A stretch of DNA of 64,000 nucleotides, from contig CAJNDS010002845.1 in NCBI GenBank assembly GCA_905221605.1, forward strand, positions 124,001-188,000, read 5' to 3'. Within the stretch, counting starts at the first letter, position 1, and each line of letters starts with the position of its first letter. Shown here piece by piece: positions 50,653 through 62,800 of the stretch. This DNA is from Symbiodinium natans. Lineage: Eukaryota; Sar; Dinophyceae; Suessiales; Symbiodiniaceae. The translations under genes were made by a program, and so were the position numbers. Under the pieces are notes generated by a model. That model worked only from the letters and a program-made list of their open reading frames with translations. It ran no database searches and had not been told where the DNA came from.

Positions 50653-51009
50653 GTGTGGAAACAGGTGGAAACTGTTCGTGTTTTTGCATCGAGGGTTCTG
50701 ATATGTTCGATTCTCCCCTGAGAGGCCTTAATTGTAAAGATTTGTTATGTAGAACGGTAGAACGGTCGCGGCGTTCGAAATGACGGCACGAGTTCCTGCT
50801 GCGGACGCGAAGGATTTCGAGCGTCGCATTCGGCGTTGTGTCTACCATGTTGGATATTATCGCAAAAGTGCTGCATCTGAGAAGCAGGTTGAAAAATAAT
50901 TTCGCTGAGAATTCCAAAAACATCGATGAGGGAAGTGGCTCGGCCCGGCGCATCCGCGTGAGCATGGTGATTCCGCAGTGCCCAAGTCGCTGGACCCCAA
51001 GCAATAAGG

Positions 51010-51165
51010 TTGGGTTTTGGGTTTAGGGTTCAGGGCTGGGTTTAGGGTTCATGGTCTAGGGATTAGGGTTTCGGGTTGAGAGTTGAAGGTCGAGGGTTGA
51101 GGGTTGAGAGCTTAGGGCAAAAGGTTTAGGGTTTAGGGTTTAGGGTTTAGGGTTTAGGGGTTTGG
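51010..51165 (+). repeat. Interstitial telomere-type array, degenerate then perfect
   Basis: Degenerate GGGTTTAGGGTT-like words run from 51010 and are followed by five perfect TTTAGGG units at 51125-51159. Confidence 0.93.
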
Positions 51166-51710
51166 GGGCCTCGAATTCAAGGTTTAAGATTCAAGGCTTA
51201 GACTCTTCGTTTCGTGTTTCTCAAAATCAGGTTCTCAAACGTAGGTTCCTGGGTAGGAGCCTGGGTGTCCCAAAGAGTGCCAGTGCGAGACACGGAGATG
51301 CTGATTCGCCAACATGGACAAAACAGGAGCTGGGTCGGATTCGAACGAACCTGGATTGGAACCTAGAGAACCAGTTTTCCCACCTCGATTGCATTTGTTT
51401 CTGTCTTGTGTTCACTTAGAGACTTTTCTGACAAGATCAAAAGCGGTTGGGTCGGGCACAGCTCAGAGCCTGTTCTCTACCCGGTGGCTTGCAGACCCCA
51501 CGGCTGGAGCTTTGCAGTTTGCTTCGGTGTTTTACTCCAGCAGATCCGACAACATACAACTCCAAATGGACGAAAGTGCGAGTTTGACTTTACCAGTGCA
51601 CCAAGCACTTGAGTGCTTTTTGGTCAATCAGCATCAAGATCCAGTCCCGATAATGCATCCCCGGCCGTGCTCGCACCAGGGCCCTCAAGCCAGAGTGTCC
51701 AATTCAGCGG

Positions 51711-51779
51711 GGTAGGGCGGGGTGGGGGGGTGGGGGGGGCGGGGGGGGGGGGGGGGGGGGGGGGGGGGGTGGTAGGGGC
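51711..51779 (+). repeat. Poly-G tract
   Basis: G-rich block with a 29-nt uninterrupted G run at 51741-51769 and G5-8 flanks. A second, shorter G run is at 51896-51909. Confidence 0.93.
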
Positions 51780-52085
51780 GGGGAGGGGAAGCTGGGACGG
51801 GCTTCAACTGTTTCTGGTCCTGGCGAACCGTCGATTCCGGTTGCCAAGGGGGGGTAGCCATTTGAGGCAAAAGCCAGCAAGTGGGCAGGATTTGGAGGGG
51901 GGGGGGGGCGTGCCTGTGCTCACAACCTATACCCTTCAACATTTTCCGACCACATGTAAACATGCGTTTTGAGTAGCGTGAGATATTGGGACGGATTGCG
52001 GGCCCAAGGTTTCTGAGGTTGAAAGGGCTGAAATGGGCTGAAAGGGGCTGAAAGGGGCTGAAAGGGGCTGAAAGGGGCTGGACAG

Positions 52086-52178
52086 GATGCCAGCGAGCGC
52101 GTCGCGAAAATGATCGCTGACCTCGGGCTGGAGGTTCTTGAAACGGCATGTCTTCAACGCTGCGCAGAAGACGCTTGA
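52086..52178 (+). other. Exon-like terminal segment of an unrecognised gene
   Basis: After an AG|G acceptor the plus frame reads DASERVAKMIADLGLEVLET and continues ACLQRCAEDA to a TGA. It is a convincing amphipathic helix composition. It directly follows the GGGGCTGAAA repeat array. It may be the last exon of the gene upstream or of an unidentified gene. Confidence 0.35.
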
Positions 52179-53824
52179 TCTGTCTTGATTGCGAAGCTGC
52201 CACTGCGCTGATTGGCTGCCAGTGGGTGGCAGTCACCAACTGCATCTCTCAGCGGATGTGCGCAGCTCAGTCTCTTCATGTCAAACGGACGGGATGTCAA
52301 ATGGGATGCGGGTCGGCTCAAAGGCCACTTCAGAAGTTCCAGAAGCTTGGAATTGGAGAGAGGCACGTGAGCGTGGTGGCTAGCAGTCGTCCATTCAATA
52401 TGATGGCCATGCACCGGTTTGGGTGTGAGGTTGAAAGTTGTGGATATCTCAAGACTGGTGCTCTGCTCAGTTCGAACAAGAAGCACCTCAAAAAGGCATT
52501 TCCCGCACCCCACCTCTGCTTTTGGGGGCTCTGTCAAATTCTTGACGGCTTACAAGAGGGTAGGTTAAGTCGTATCTTCTTGTGTAAGGTCGTATCTCGG
52601 GCAAGTGCACACTGGGGATTCGCGAATTCCAAGATTGGTCAGAACCCACTTCCACCCCCAAGCAGAAATCTCATTCACGCTAACAAGAATGTGCTCCCCT
52701 TCCAGCAGGCGTGCGGTGACAAGTGCGATTTGTAACATATAGACCATCTTCAGCCGTTCGACAGTTTGCCGATGTTTCTGATTGCTGTGCAGTGCAGCTC
52801 TACTCTATCCCAGGTTGCTGGAGCCATCATTAGGATCCACCTGGGAGCCAGCGTGAACCTGCCGAAGTTCAGACAACTGGGGCCCCTGGCTTAGTGGCGG
52901 TGAGGGCAAGTAGCATGCTTCGAAGACCCCACTCAAGGAGAGGGCTCCATGCAAGGATGAGATGCAGTTCATGTAAGACAAGAGATGCGGACTTTTTCTA
53001 GCTGAGTGGACTTCACAGATGAGCCTCAAGCTCAATGAGATGTCTCATTTCTCGCTCGCAATGGCAGAGCCTGCAAGGCCAATGAATCCAGACCCGCTGC
53101 TTGCAGAAGCAGCTTTCGTTCACTTCCCAGCGACTTGCTGCTTCTCAGCATGCCTGATACAGCGCGGAAATTGGGCTTTGTGATCGTTGTTCATCAGACA
53201 ACACAGAATTCAGTCACCCTGATGAAGCAACATGAACGATCATCGATGCGTCGGCTGTAGCCGTGAGGTGCCAACAACACAATACACGCTGCGGGCCGCA
53301 AGCTTGGTCGATCTGAGTGTCGAGGAGTGGCTGGGTTCGCTTCCTCAGCTGATGCATCTGCAAAGCACGCGGCTTGTGCCCAGGGCGCATCTGCACCGGT
53401 GCCGCAGAGTGCGGAGACATAGTTTGCCAGAGTGGGTTTAGTGTCCCAGAATGTACCAGTGGTGCTGGGAGCACGCATGTGCTTGAACATGACATGGCCT
53501 TGGCACACAGTATTATGTTCATCCTGCAGAACCTACACAATTAACACACCAAAGGATTTCCAAATCAAAAAACTTGAAACGTAGCACGAGCTCAACGAAC
53601 TCGAGCTCAAGGCTCATCAAGAAGTGCTTGCGCAGAGAAGAAAAGCGTGTAGAATCCCATGTAGAATGTAGAAGTGTCTGCACAGCGCAGCGTGCCCGAT
53701 TCGCGCCGATTGCTTTCTGCCGGGGCTCCACAAGAGCTACAGCATAGGTACCTCCTCCAGCGACACCGGAGTGTGGGCTTGGCTCGCAGCTTCTCAAAAG
53801 CTTTGAAAACCTGACTGCGCAGCC

Positions 53825-56800
53825 ATGGCAGAAACCGAGAAAAAGAAGAAGAAAAAGGCGCATCCAAACGACACTGCAACTGTGAAGCTTCGACCTTGTG
53901 CACTTAATTGCAGCCGTTATCGCAGTCATTCTGGTCTTTCGGGTGCAGATCTCAAAAGGCTCTAAACCCCGCCGAGTTCTTCTGCAAAAACCTGGCCTTG
54001 TCGTGACTCGTGACAGGTGGAAGAGCTGTACATAAAGCCAGAGGAGTCCCAAAAACCAATTGACACGTCTAAGCCGGAGGCCTCAGTTCAAGAGAAACAA
54101 GCAGAAAGGTCTCTTCGGCCGCGCTACAGCCCTGTGCATCGTGTTCTCAGGTGGCCGCTGCTGCTGAAAAACTATTCGAAGCTGCTGGTCCGGTTGGAGT
54201 CTTAGGTGTGGACATGTAGGCTAGCCGGTTACCACGCTTGCAGGACGGAGCTAGTGGAACTTGTGAATTCTTTCAGGCCCAACGGTTTCAAGCCGCCTTA
54301 CTGAAACAACTGGGAACTGCCTCAAGGACGGGTCACTACACTCCTTTGCCCTTCGGATGCTCACCGATGACTCGGCCACTAGACGTTCTCTCCTTGGAAT
54401 CCTTGGCTGATGCGAGATTGTTGCAGTTGGTGAGCTCCTTGGAGAAAGTTGGGCTTGCATGTGCAGGCTTATCTGCTCTATGGCATTCTCAACTTGGACA
54501 AGCCTGTGAACCCTTCCAGTCACGAGGTGTTAAACAGAGCAAGTCCTGCCCCACAAGCGCTGCGCATCGCTGCGCGCTGCCTTTGCAGTCTGCCAGGTGG
54601 TCTCCTGGATTAAGCGGATTATGAACTGCGAGAAGACCGGACACTCGGGCACTTTGGATCCCAAGGCTCCAATTGCGTTGGTTAGATGTTCCTGATGCTC
54701 TACTAATCTTTAATCAATCCCTGGTTATGTTCCGGCTGACGAGTCATGACGGTCATTTTCTGAAACAGCGGTCAGGTTTCCGGATGCCTTCTCGTTTGCC
54801 TGAACCGGGCAACGCGCCTCGTCAAAGCCCAGCAGTCCGCAGGCAAAGAGTGCGCCTTCATGGACTGCAGTCTGTATATCTAGGTATGTACGCCGTGACC
54901 GTCGTGCAATTTCACGACAAAGTTGATTGGGAAACTTGTCGAGGTACATTGCTGTGGTCCGCTTCCACTCTGATGTTGGCAGCGCGTCCAAGGTTCAGAA
55001 GGCATTGACAGGAAGATGAAGTCTGCCAGCAATCACGTGGACTTGGTTCCTGTGAGTGCTGGGCAATTCGCCAGGCGCTGGACGAGCTGACTGGCGCGTG
55101 CTTTCAGAGGCAGTTGCAGTGGCAGCGCTTCTAACGTGAGGTTTTCGATTGCACGGAAAGAGAAATTGTTGTGAAATTCGTGTAGCAGGCCCCCGGTAAT
55201 TTCGGCGGTTAAGAGGCAGCTGCGGGTTCGCTCGTTGCTCAGCTTCGCATGCTTTGATTCCTGAAGTGCAAGCTTAGAACCTTAAAGATCTCAGAAGCAT
55301 AGCTTCTCCATTTTGCCAGGTACCATCTACGAGGTTCGGGAGTGACAGATTGTGACAGCAGATCAACTCAGCTCTCATCTGCCTTCATCCGCCCATGTAA
55401 CTCGGGAAGCTGCCAGCTTGCAACCTGCTTCTTAGACATTCGTCACTTCGTGCTAACCATCAGTTCGGGCAATTATATAGCTCTTGGGTTGGCCTCGCTG
55501 TTACGCTGTTGCAGGCCAAGCTGCTTGAGTACAACGCGAAAAGAGCCTTCGTCTTGACAATGCTAACCACTGGACTTAATGCCTTTCGTTCAATTTGCAT
55601 GGGAACATGGCGGCAGCTGTTTGTCACATGTGTGTCGTCGATGCATCTCATCTCCGCACGGTGGCAGAGAACAAGCCAGTCCATTGTGACTCAGGACAAA
55701 TGGCAGTCGTTTGGGCTTCCTGCGAGGCCGTGACAGGGGGGGCATTGTATTTACAAATGCCCAATGCCTAAAGCAATCTAAAGCAAAATAATGCTAAAGC
55801 TGGATGGCAGCTTCTGCTCACTGGTCCCTCAAGGCGGGGACCTACATCAGAACTCTTTGCGTTCATCTTGGCTTCATGCTGGGTGTCGGCGCACACATGC
55901 AGGCCTGTACCCTGCATCAGAGTGGAAGCAGAGACGTGACATAAGTGATATTCGATAATTTTTGCTCAGTGGGAGTTGTCCAGGCGTGACTGCGCAACTC
56001 ACTTGGCAAGCATGTGTTCAAAAGCCGGATTTTGCAAGGAGCTTCGGCGAAATAGGTCCGGTGTTCTTGACGAGCACAAATACATGTCCACGAAGCTTGA
56101 CTGCAGCAAAGGCCTGGTCGAGCATAGCATCACATAGCTTCCCTTCTTTGAGGATACTCCAACAGCTGCACCTTAGCAGCTAAGGATGCATGACGTGCTC
56201 GACGCGCAGTACATGTGACCCGGGATTCACAAGACGTTGCATCTGTTGATGTCTGTTGCATCTGAAGGGGCTGGCAGAGATGGTCGATGTCGATGCCTGA
56301 AGTGTCGCTGCACTGGCCGGCAATTGAGACGAGTCAGAGAGAAGAGAAGTAAATAACACAGTTCAGTGCGCAGAAGTGACTTCACTTCGCTTCAGCAGTC
56401 TCTATACCTCAATGCAGACATGTGACATAATGCCAACACCCTTTCCGTGGATTCAATATCTGCATAGGAACAGGCATTGACGTCACTGATCCTCCGAGCC
56501 ATGCGCCGCCGGGTGCCGCCGCCTGAACTGAACCCGACGTTGCTCGAAGGCGCACCCCGGGACCTGGTTACAGAATTCGCTGAAAACCAGGGGGTGTGCG
56601 GAAGCGCTGGCTGAGCTGAAAAAGGCCGGCCAGCGCTGGAAGGCGTCAGAGAAAGCCTTGCGGGCCGAGCTGGCCGCAGGCGAAGCGCGAGATCCCGAGG
56701 CGGCGGCCTCAACGGCAGCGCCCAATGTGGCGTCAGAGACAAAGGTGCAAGAGCAGCCCAAAACGCCCGCGGGCGACGAGTCTGACTTGGCGATGTGGGC

Positions 56801-59800
56801 GGAGTGGCTCGGCAGCGTGCTGTGCTGCTGCTTCCAGCGGGATGGCCACTGAGCCGCTGAGCAGCACACAGCCAGCCCGCCTGACCTATCATCACCTACC
56901 CACCTTAGCCAGCTGCAGTCCAAAAATGCAATGTCCAAGCATCCTGATACCATACCTTCGCCTATAGTCTATAGTCTTTTTTAATAGTATTTTTTTTCGC
57001 TTGCGTTTCTTTAGCAAAGAAGAGCTACGATGCCAGCCTGATCTAGACCATCCTCGTACACAGACGGAAAACGCCTACAGTAGCAAAACGCTGTTCGTCC
57101 CGCAAAGTTCCACAGCTCTCAGAGTTCTTTTGCGTGAGGCGGTTTGTGCTCACAAAATCAGGTGCAACTGGAGCGAAGTGCCTAGCTTAGTTTTCTGATC
57201 CAGGCAAGAGCCGCACGGTTGTCTCATGTGTTCCACAGTAGTTGCCATTGCACCGTGGGCGAGGTTGCCTGCAGCAATGGCTATGCACATAGCAAATGAT
57301 CCATGCCAAGAAGGTTTGTTGAGCACACGCTCATAGACAACAGCTGCTGCACAAGGCGGCGTCCGAGAGCATGAAAACTCAAGCCCCGCTAGAAGCAAGA
57401 CCCGTCACAATAGGTCCGTCCAGTCCGTGGTCTCCGATGACCGAGACCCTGACCTGGAAATGCTGTCCACAAACGCCCTCGATCAGGTCGTCTTGCCCGT
57501 TCCATCGAAACAGGCTCTTGTGACAGACGAAGGATTGACGTGTGACAAACGAACCGGCAGCCGGCCCGCTTTTTCATTAGTCAAGATGCCAAATGCTGAT
57601 ACTCCCGAACTCCCTCTAAGCCTCAAAGCCTCAGAGCAGGAAGCCTCGCCCTGAAAAGAGGTGCACGAGCCAGGGAAGCCGGGAAAGCTCCCGCTTGTGG
57701 TCCTCACTAAGAAGCTCATTGAGCTAAGGCTGGCGGCTTTGTGGTTGGCACGTAGGTTGCGGGTTTAGGAATTGAAGCCTGAACTGCGAAATGTGCGCCA
57801 TAAGCTACAGAGGGGTACCAGCCCCTCGACCCCGAATCCGGGCAAGTCCTCGCGGCCCACAGCGCTGATCCGAAAACCAAAAATCCAAGTCCCTAAGCCC
57901 TGAAAACCTTGACGTCGCATTTAGGTCCTCCAAGCTCCCGGGCAGGCCGGAGGACGCCTGGCCCACCACTGTGCAGCGGCCCGGCTCTTTCGTTGAGGCC
58001 GCTTTTTCTGGGGGGTAGTCCACCAAAATCCCCTAAACCCCGGGCCGGTTTGTTAAAAAAACACTTCAGGTGATTCAACGCTAAAACGCCCTGTATACCC
58101 TTAGCATCACTAAAGCTTGCAGGGTTGAGAAGGCTGATGGGGCTTCCTGCGCTCAGTGTAAAAGATACGGGGACAAGTTCCACATCTTTCAGACAGGCAG
58201 GTGGCATTGGAGGGAGGAGAAGGGGAGTGGAGAGCGGAGAGGAGTCGCCGACATAAACATGCAGTCATCTGAGCAGCGTGTTTTTGTCCTGTGCGTAGCC
58301 CCATATACGTGTAACAGTGGTGTATCATGACCTTCTCCGCGTAGCCCGTTATCTATAGGCGCGCGTAGGCATGTGGACACTTTCCACGAGCCCGCGCGCA
58401 TCTGCGCTGGTTGCGGACGCGAAGAACATCATGCAATGAAGTGACATCGTCTGGCATTTGGTCCGATCCGGCGATAACGGCTATAGGGGATGCTCGGGCG
58501 TTCCAAGCATGTTGCCGCAGAGCTGTGCGAAACCAAGCGTGATCCGCGTATACCCGCGTAGGCTGTGCGTGGGCTCCGCCTAAGCCGCGCATAGGTTTGG
58601 GCTGCCGTTTGCGCATGGAAACCATGTTCGTTCTTCTTTTGTAGTGGTGGACGTTACTGGGCCATGCAACCTCAAACACTCCTGTTTCTTACCTTAACCT
58701 TTGAAATGCCATCTTGTAACGCACATCGTCAGCAAAAGAAGGAGCAGATTGTCTACAACTTCAGCTTTGAACCCTTGGCTTAGACAGGGATTGAGATTTC
58801 TCCCAGCACCCACAGTAGTGAAAGCAGGCTTTCTTGAACCCGCGTACATTTAGCAGCAAAGCTACTCAGCTTGGCTTTATGTGCCGTCGCCCCTGCAGGG
58901 CAGACACACATGGCCGCAGTGTACTGCAAGGATGCGACGGAACTTGGAGTCAACCTGGCACCTGACGTGGTTCTGACCCTGGCAAACACAACTGAGGAGC
59001 TGGCGAGCCAAGCTTAAGTGATAAGTAGGCCATCGTCATGACCGAAGATCCCATGGAAGACGGCAGCGCATCTCGAGGATCTGGATGAAGAGATCGTCGA
59101 TGAAATGGGCCTCTGCATCATCGGCGCTCATGAGGTGCCAACACCCAACATCCTGAACATCCCTAAACCATTCTACTTTGACGCCCTAAATCCTAAACAC
59201 ACTTGGTCCTGGTTGTACTTGTTTTGGCTTAGGAGCAAGCTACTGTACGGTGGATGGATTGAAACCACCAAGCAGATATACAAATTGTGCCCATGTTTTT
59301 TCTGTGTTTTTTGTACGAAAACACCATCTCTCATCAAGATATGAATATAGTGTCGTCGGACCCATCCCAAAGAAGACCTCTGAAGCTCTCCAGGAGGATG
59401 GAAGCGGTGGCACTGCATGCGCCATGCAGGCTGTTCCTGCAAGGTGAGGGCGAAGTGGGGATTGGATGTTCGGGTAGTAATCTGCGTATCTCCCCTTTCT
59501 ATCCTGAAGCAAAAGAGCGGGAATGACTATATGCCCCCATTTTATCCGTGTTGCATCATTTAAGGTTTTGTTCAAGCATGGTTCAAGTTCAAGAACCTCA
59601 ACTCGAACCATTCCAACGAAACCATTGAACAACTTGACAAGCTGGTCGCTGCTCCAGGAGGGACCCTCAAGGATGCTTCGGCAGCGGCCCGAGGAGGCCT
59701 GTTTTTTAGAACAAGACTGATTTGCGCATTAACGTCATATGACGTGAGTGCACACCTGACATGAACATAGAAATCTAAAGTATGCGTCATGTTTGTTTCT

Positions 59801-62800
59801 GACATTCTCATCCGATCGTTTACAAATAGACAGATAGCTGAGTATTTTGAAAGGAAACTGCAAGAGCAACACTGCCTCGGATGCATTGCGATAGGCGATG
59901 CAAAGAACGAACGAGGCTGCGAGCTAGGGATACCCAAATTCCTTAACAGTATAGTATGTGAACCAAGCATATATTATGGGAGACCAATCAGTCCTGATCC
60001 AGACAAGACTGTATGCTGAATCATGCTAGTTTGAATTTTGGTGTTGGTAGAGGTTGACGTGCCTTTCTCTTGGCATCACGTGCTTGTGACTTCTTCAGGC
60101 CACGCTTCTTGGTCCGCCTCTGCGTTCGGGCCCTACAGAATCTATTGATGATGTATGATTATGTTGACGTTTGTGGAAGGTCGCTGCACAGAAGTTGGAT
60201 TGCTTTTAAAAAGTATACATGTCGTTGAATGTACAGAAGAAACGAAGACATGCTTGGTGCATCTCAGTTCGCGTTGTTATCATATTTATGTTCAGACCCG
60301 CAGACATGTCAGTCCGACCTAGCCGAGCTGGATTGGTGCAAAAATCTTGTAATGGCGGCTCGCTCTGTGTTTTGGCTTGCTGCCGTACTGAATGCCCAAC
60401 CGCTTCGAGCAATCAATGATTTGACCAGCTTCCCTGATGATTATGGATTTCCTCCAGAGGATCCCTTCTTGCAAGACCAACGTGGATTCCCTGAAGAGAC
60501 GGAGTTCCCTCAACGGGCGACCAGGTTCCCTCAGGACCGTGGGCTCCCTCAAGAAGAGAATGGGTTCTTGCAAGATCAACTTGGATATCCAACACGAGAG
60601 GCAAGGTCTCCACAAGACCAACGTGCATATTCCGGGACAAAATTCCCTGAAGCAGAGGTTGGATATGGAGACGAAGGTGAGGAAAGCACAAGCCCTGAGC
60701 CTGAAGGTCTTCCCAAAGCCCTTGGAAGCCTGGATGACTCGATTTCTCAGGTGAAGGACCTCAGCGATCAGTGGAAGAAGAACTACGGCGTCATCATCGC
60801 CACTGTTGGCACAGTTCTTGCCGTGATGATTGCCATCCGGAAATTCTGTTGCCCTTACCGTGGCATCTACCATACCAAAGACAATAAGATGGCAATAGGT
60901 GATGACCATGAGGTCGGTGTGAACGAAACCTTCGCAGTGCTCCAACCGGTTGAAGTCTCTTCAATTGGCAGCAGGCCAGCACAGACAAGGTATCACTGGT
61001 CCGAAGCCACATTGACCAAAATCATTGACACTGATGAGGACATGGAATCGAGAGGATGCTGTTCCAGCTTGTGGCCCAAACGGTGCTTACACTGGATTTG
61101 CCCCGAATGTTTTCCAAACACTTGGACAAGGTTTGAGCTCAAGTACAGCCCGTTCACCCTTGAACCTCCTCAACCGCAGCAGCACGTCAGAGTCTTTGAG
61201 GGCCCTCTAGTTGTAGGAGGAACCCCGAGTGAGTTGCAAGGGCTGGTTGAAGTGCGAGGCTACGTTGACACCCAGGCGAAACTCCCCGCCGCGGTCGACG
61301 AAGAAACCCATGGGTGCTCGTGCGGGATTGGTCGGGAAAAGCCACAAGGTGTGAAGAAATTGAATGTAGCCACTGCCCAATCACCTTTTGCATCATTGCC
61401 TTCCATTTCGAGATCGAGACAATCGGACAATTTTTCCATGCCACAGGATCCCTTCGTGGCGCAGATGGGCCGACAGGCTCGAGAGGCTGGCGTGGTCAGG
61501 CAGATAGGCTGGCCATAAGGCCTTTCGGACACATGGACGCCATGCCAAGGCTCTTAATTGGTCTGCAGGACCTCTGAGTCTCTGAGGCACCTCGCTGAAA
61601 GTGAGATGTGACAGTCTCCGTGTGGAACTTGTTGCGTTCGATGACATGTTTGTCGACCTTTCGTAAAGATCTGGAAAAGACGCTTGAGCAGATGCAGTGC
61701 GAACAGTGTCGTTCAAGCAGTTACAACATGATGAACCACATCGTTTTGACTACAATTTCGAGCGACATGACATCAGCTGAGGTCATGCTGAGTGTCCAGA
61801 GCCGCAGGCCTCTCTGTGCTCCATGGCCCTTTTGCTGCGCGCCATCCACACTGTGTTACCCCTAGACTAGAAGTGCTACAATATGTTGCACACTGTTCAC
61901 ACTCGTTATAGTTATGGGGCTTAGGAAATTCCAAGGGCTCCTGCACTGAATCCTGGGCCTCGAAACCTTGGTAACCCGCCTAAGCCCTAAACCTGAAACC
62001 TCCTGAAATCCGGAAACCCTAAATGGCCTGCAGCGCGACCTTGCGGTGCATTTTCCACATGGCTTGGCTGTGAGCATGCTCTTGGCTATCTCCTCACCAA
62101 CGACGGGAATCACAGGAATGACCGAAATGACAGAAATGACATGGTCTTTTTTTTTGTATTTCTCCACGTGGCTTGGCTGTGAGCATGTTTTCTAATTCTT
62201 TCAGCACGAACACCGATGCAGTCGCAGCGCGGCAGCGCGGCAGCGGCGCCGGCGGCGCATGTGCAGCGAACTGATGAGAGGCCTGACTTGGATGGCTTTC
62301 GTGATCTTTCGTGTTTCTGGGCTTTCCGGCTTCTTGGCTTCACCGCGTTTGGGCTTGCGGTCGCTTGTCATCTTTGTTATTTTTGTCATTTCATTTTCCG
62401 TGATGGGCGCGCTTGTTTGATGCTTCAGAACTGGCAATGAACACGCTCGCACCAGAAATGACTGAAATGACATTGTGATTTTGAAACAATGTTTTCCGGC
62501 CAGTGATCGGCATTCTTCCGGCGCGGCACACTGCCGGCGGCAAGTCCGTGCCGTGCCGCAGCTCCGCGGACCAGACGTTTGCACGCAGGGAGCCGCAAAT
62601 TCAGTGAATTTCGTCAGTTCCGTCAGTTCTGTCACGTGTCTTGCTCATCGATGCTCGCCGCTCCGATTGATGCTCATGTTGCCGTGCATCCGCGTCAATT
62701 CCGTCAATTCTGTCGCACTGCTCGCTGTGGGCCTTCGAAAATGCAGCATTTGAGATATCTCCTTGGGCCATTAATTGCATCTTGCGGTGTACGGTGTAAC

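Larger units (their letters stand above)
50653..53824. other. Spacer between PRPP synthetase and dyskerin
   Basis: Holds telomere-type arrays (51010-51165), a poly-G tract (about 51711-51779), AAAGGGGCTG repeats (52024-52080) and one exon-like terminal segment (52086-52178). A 195-codon plus ORF (52148-52735) overlaps minus-strand ORFs and shows no family signature. The region 52740-53820 shows nothing I can support. Confidence 0.5.

Noticed and set aside
51310-51360. tRNA-like TTCGAA box (GGATTCGAACGA)
   Set aside because: The flanks do not form a T stem and no A box or acceptor stem is present.
52148-52735. 195-codon plus ORF
   Set aside because: Overlaps minus-strand ORFs of similar length, has no recognisable domain, and its start lies inside the better exon candidate at 52086-52178 in another frame.
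54849-54910. Apparent frameshift in dyskerin between AGKE and [10 protein letters not shown]
   Set aside because: A GC-AG intron (54852-54893) restores the frame, so a pseudogene call is not justified.
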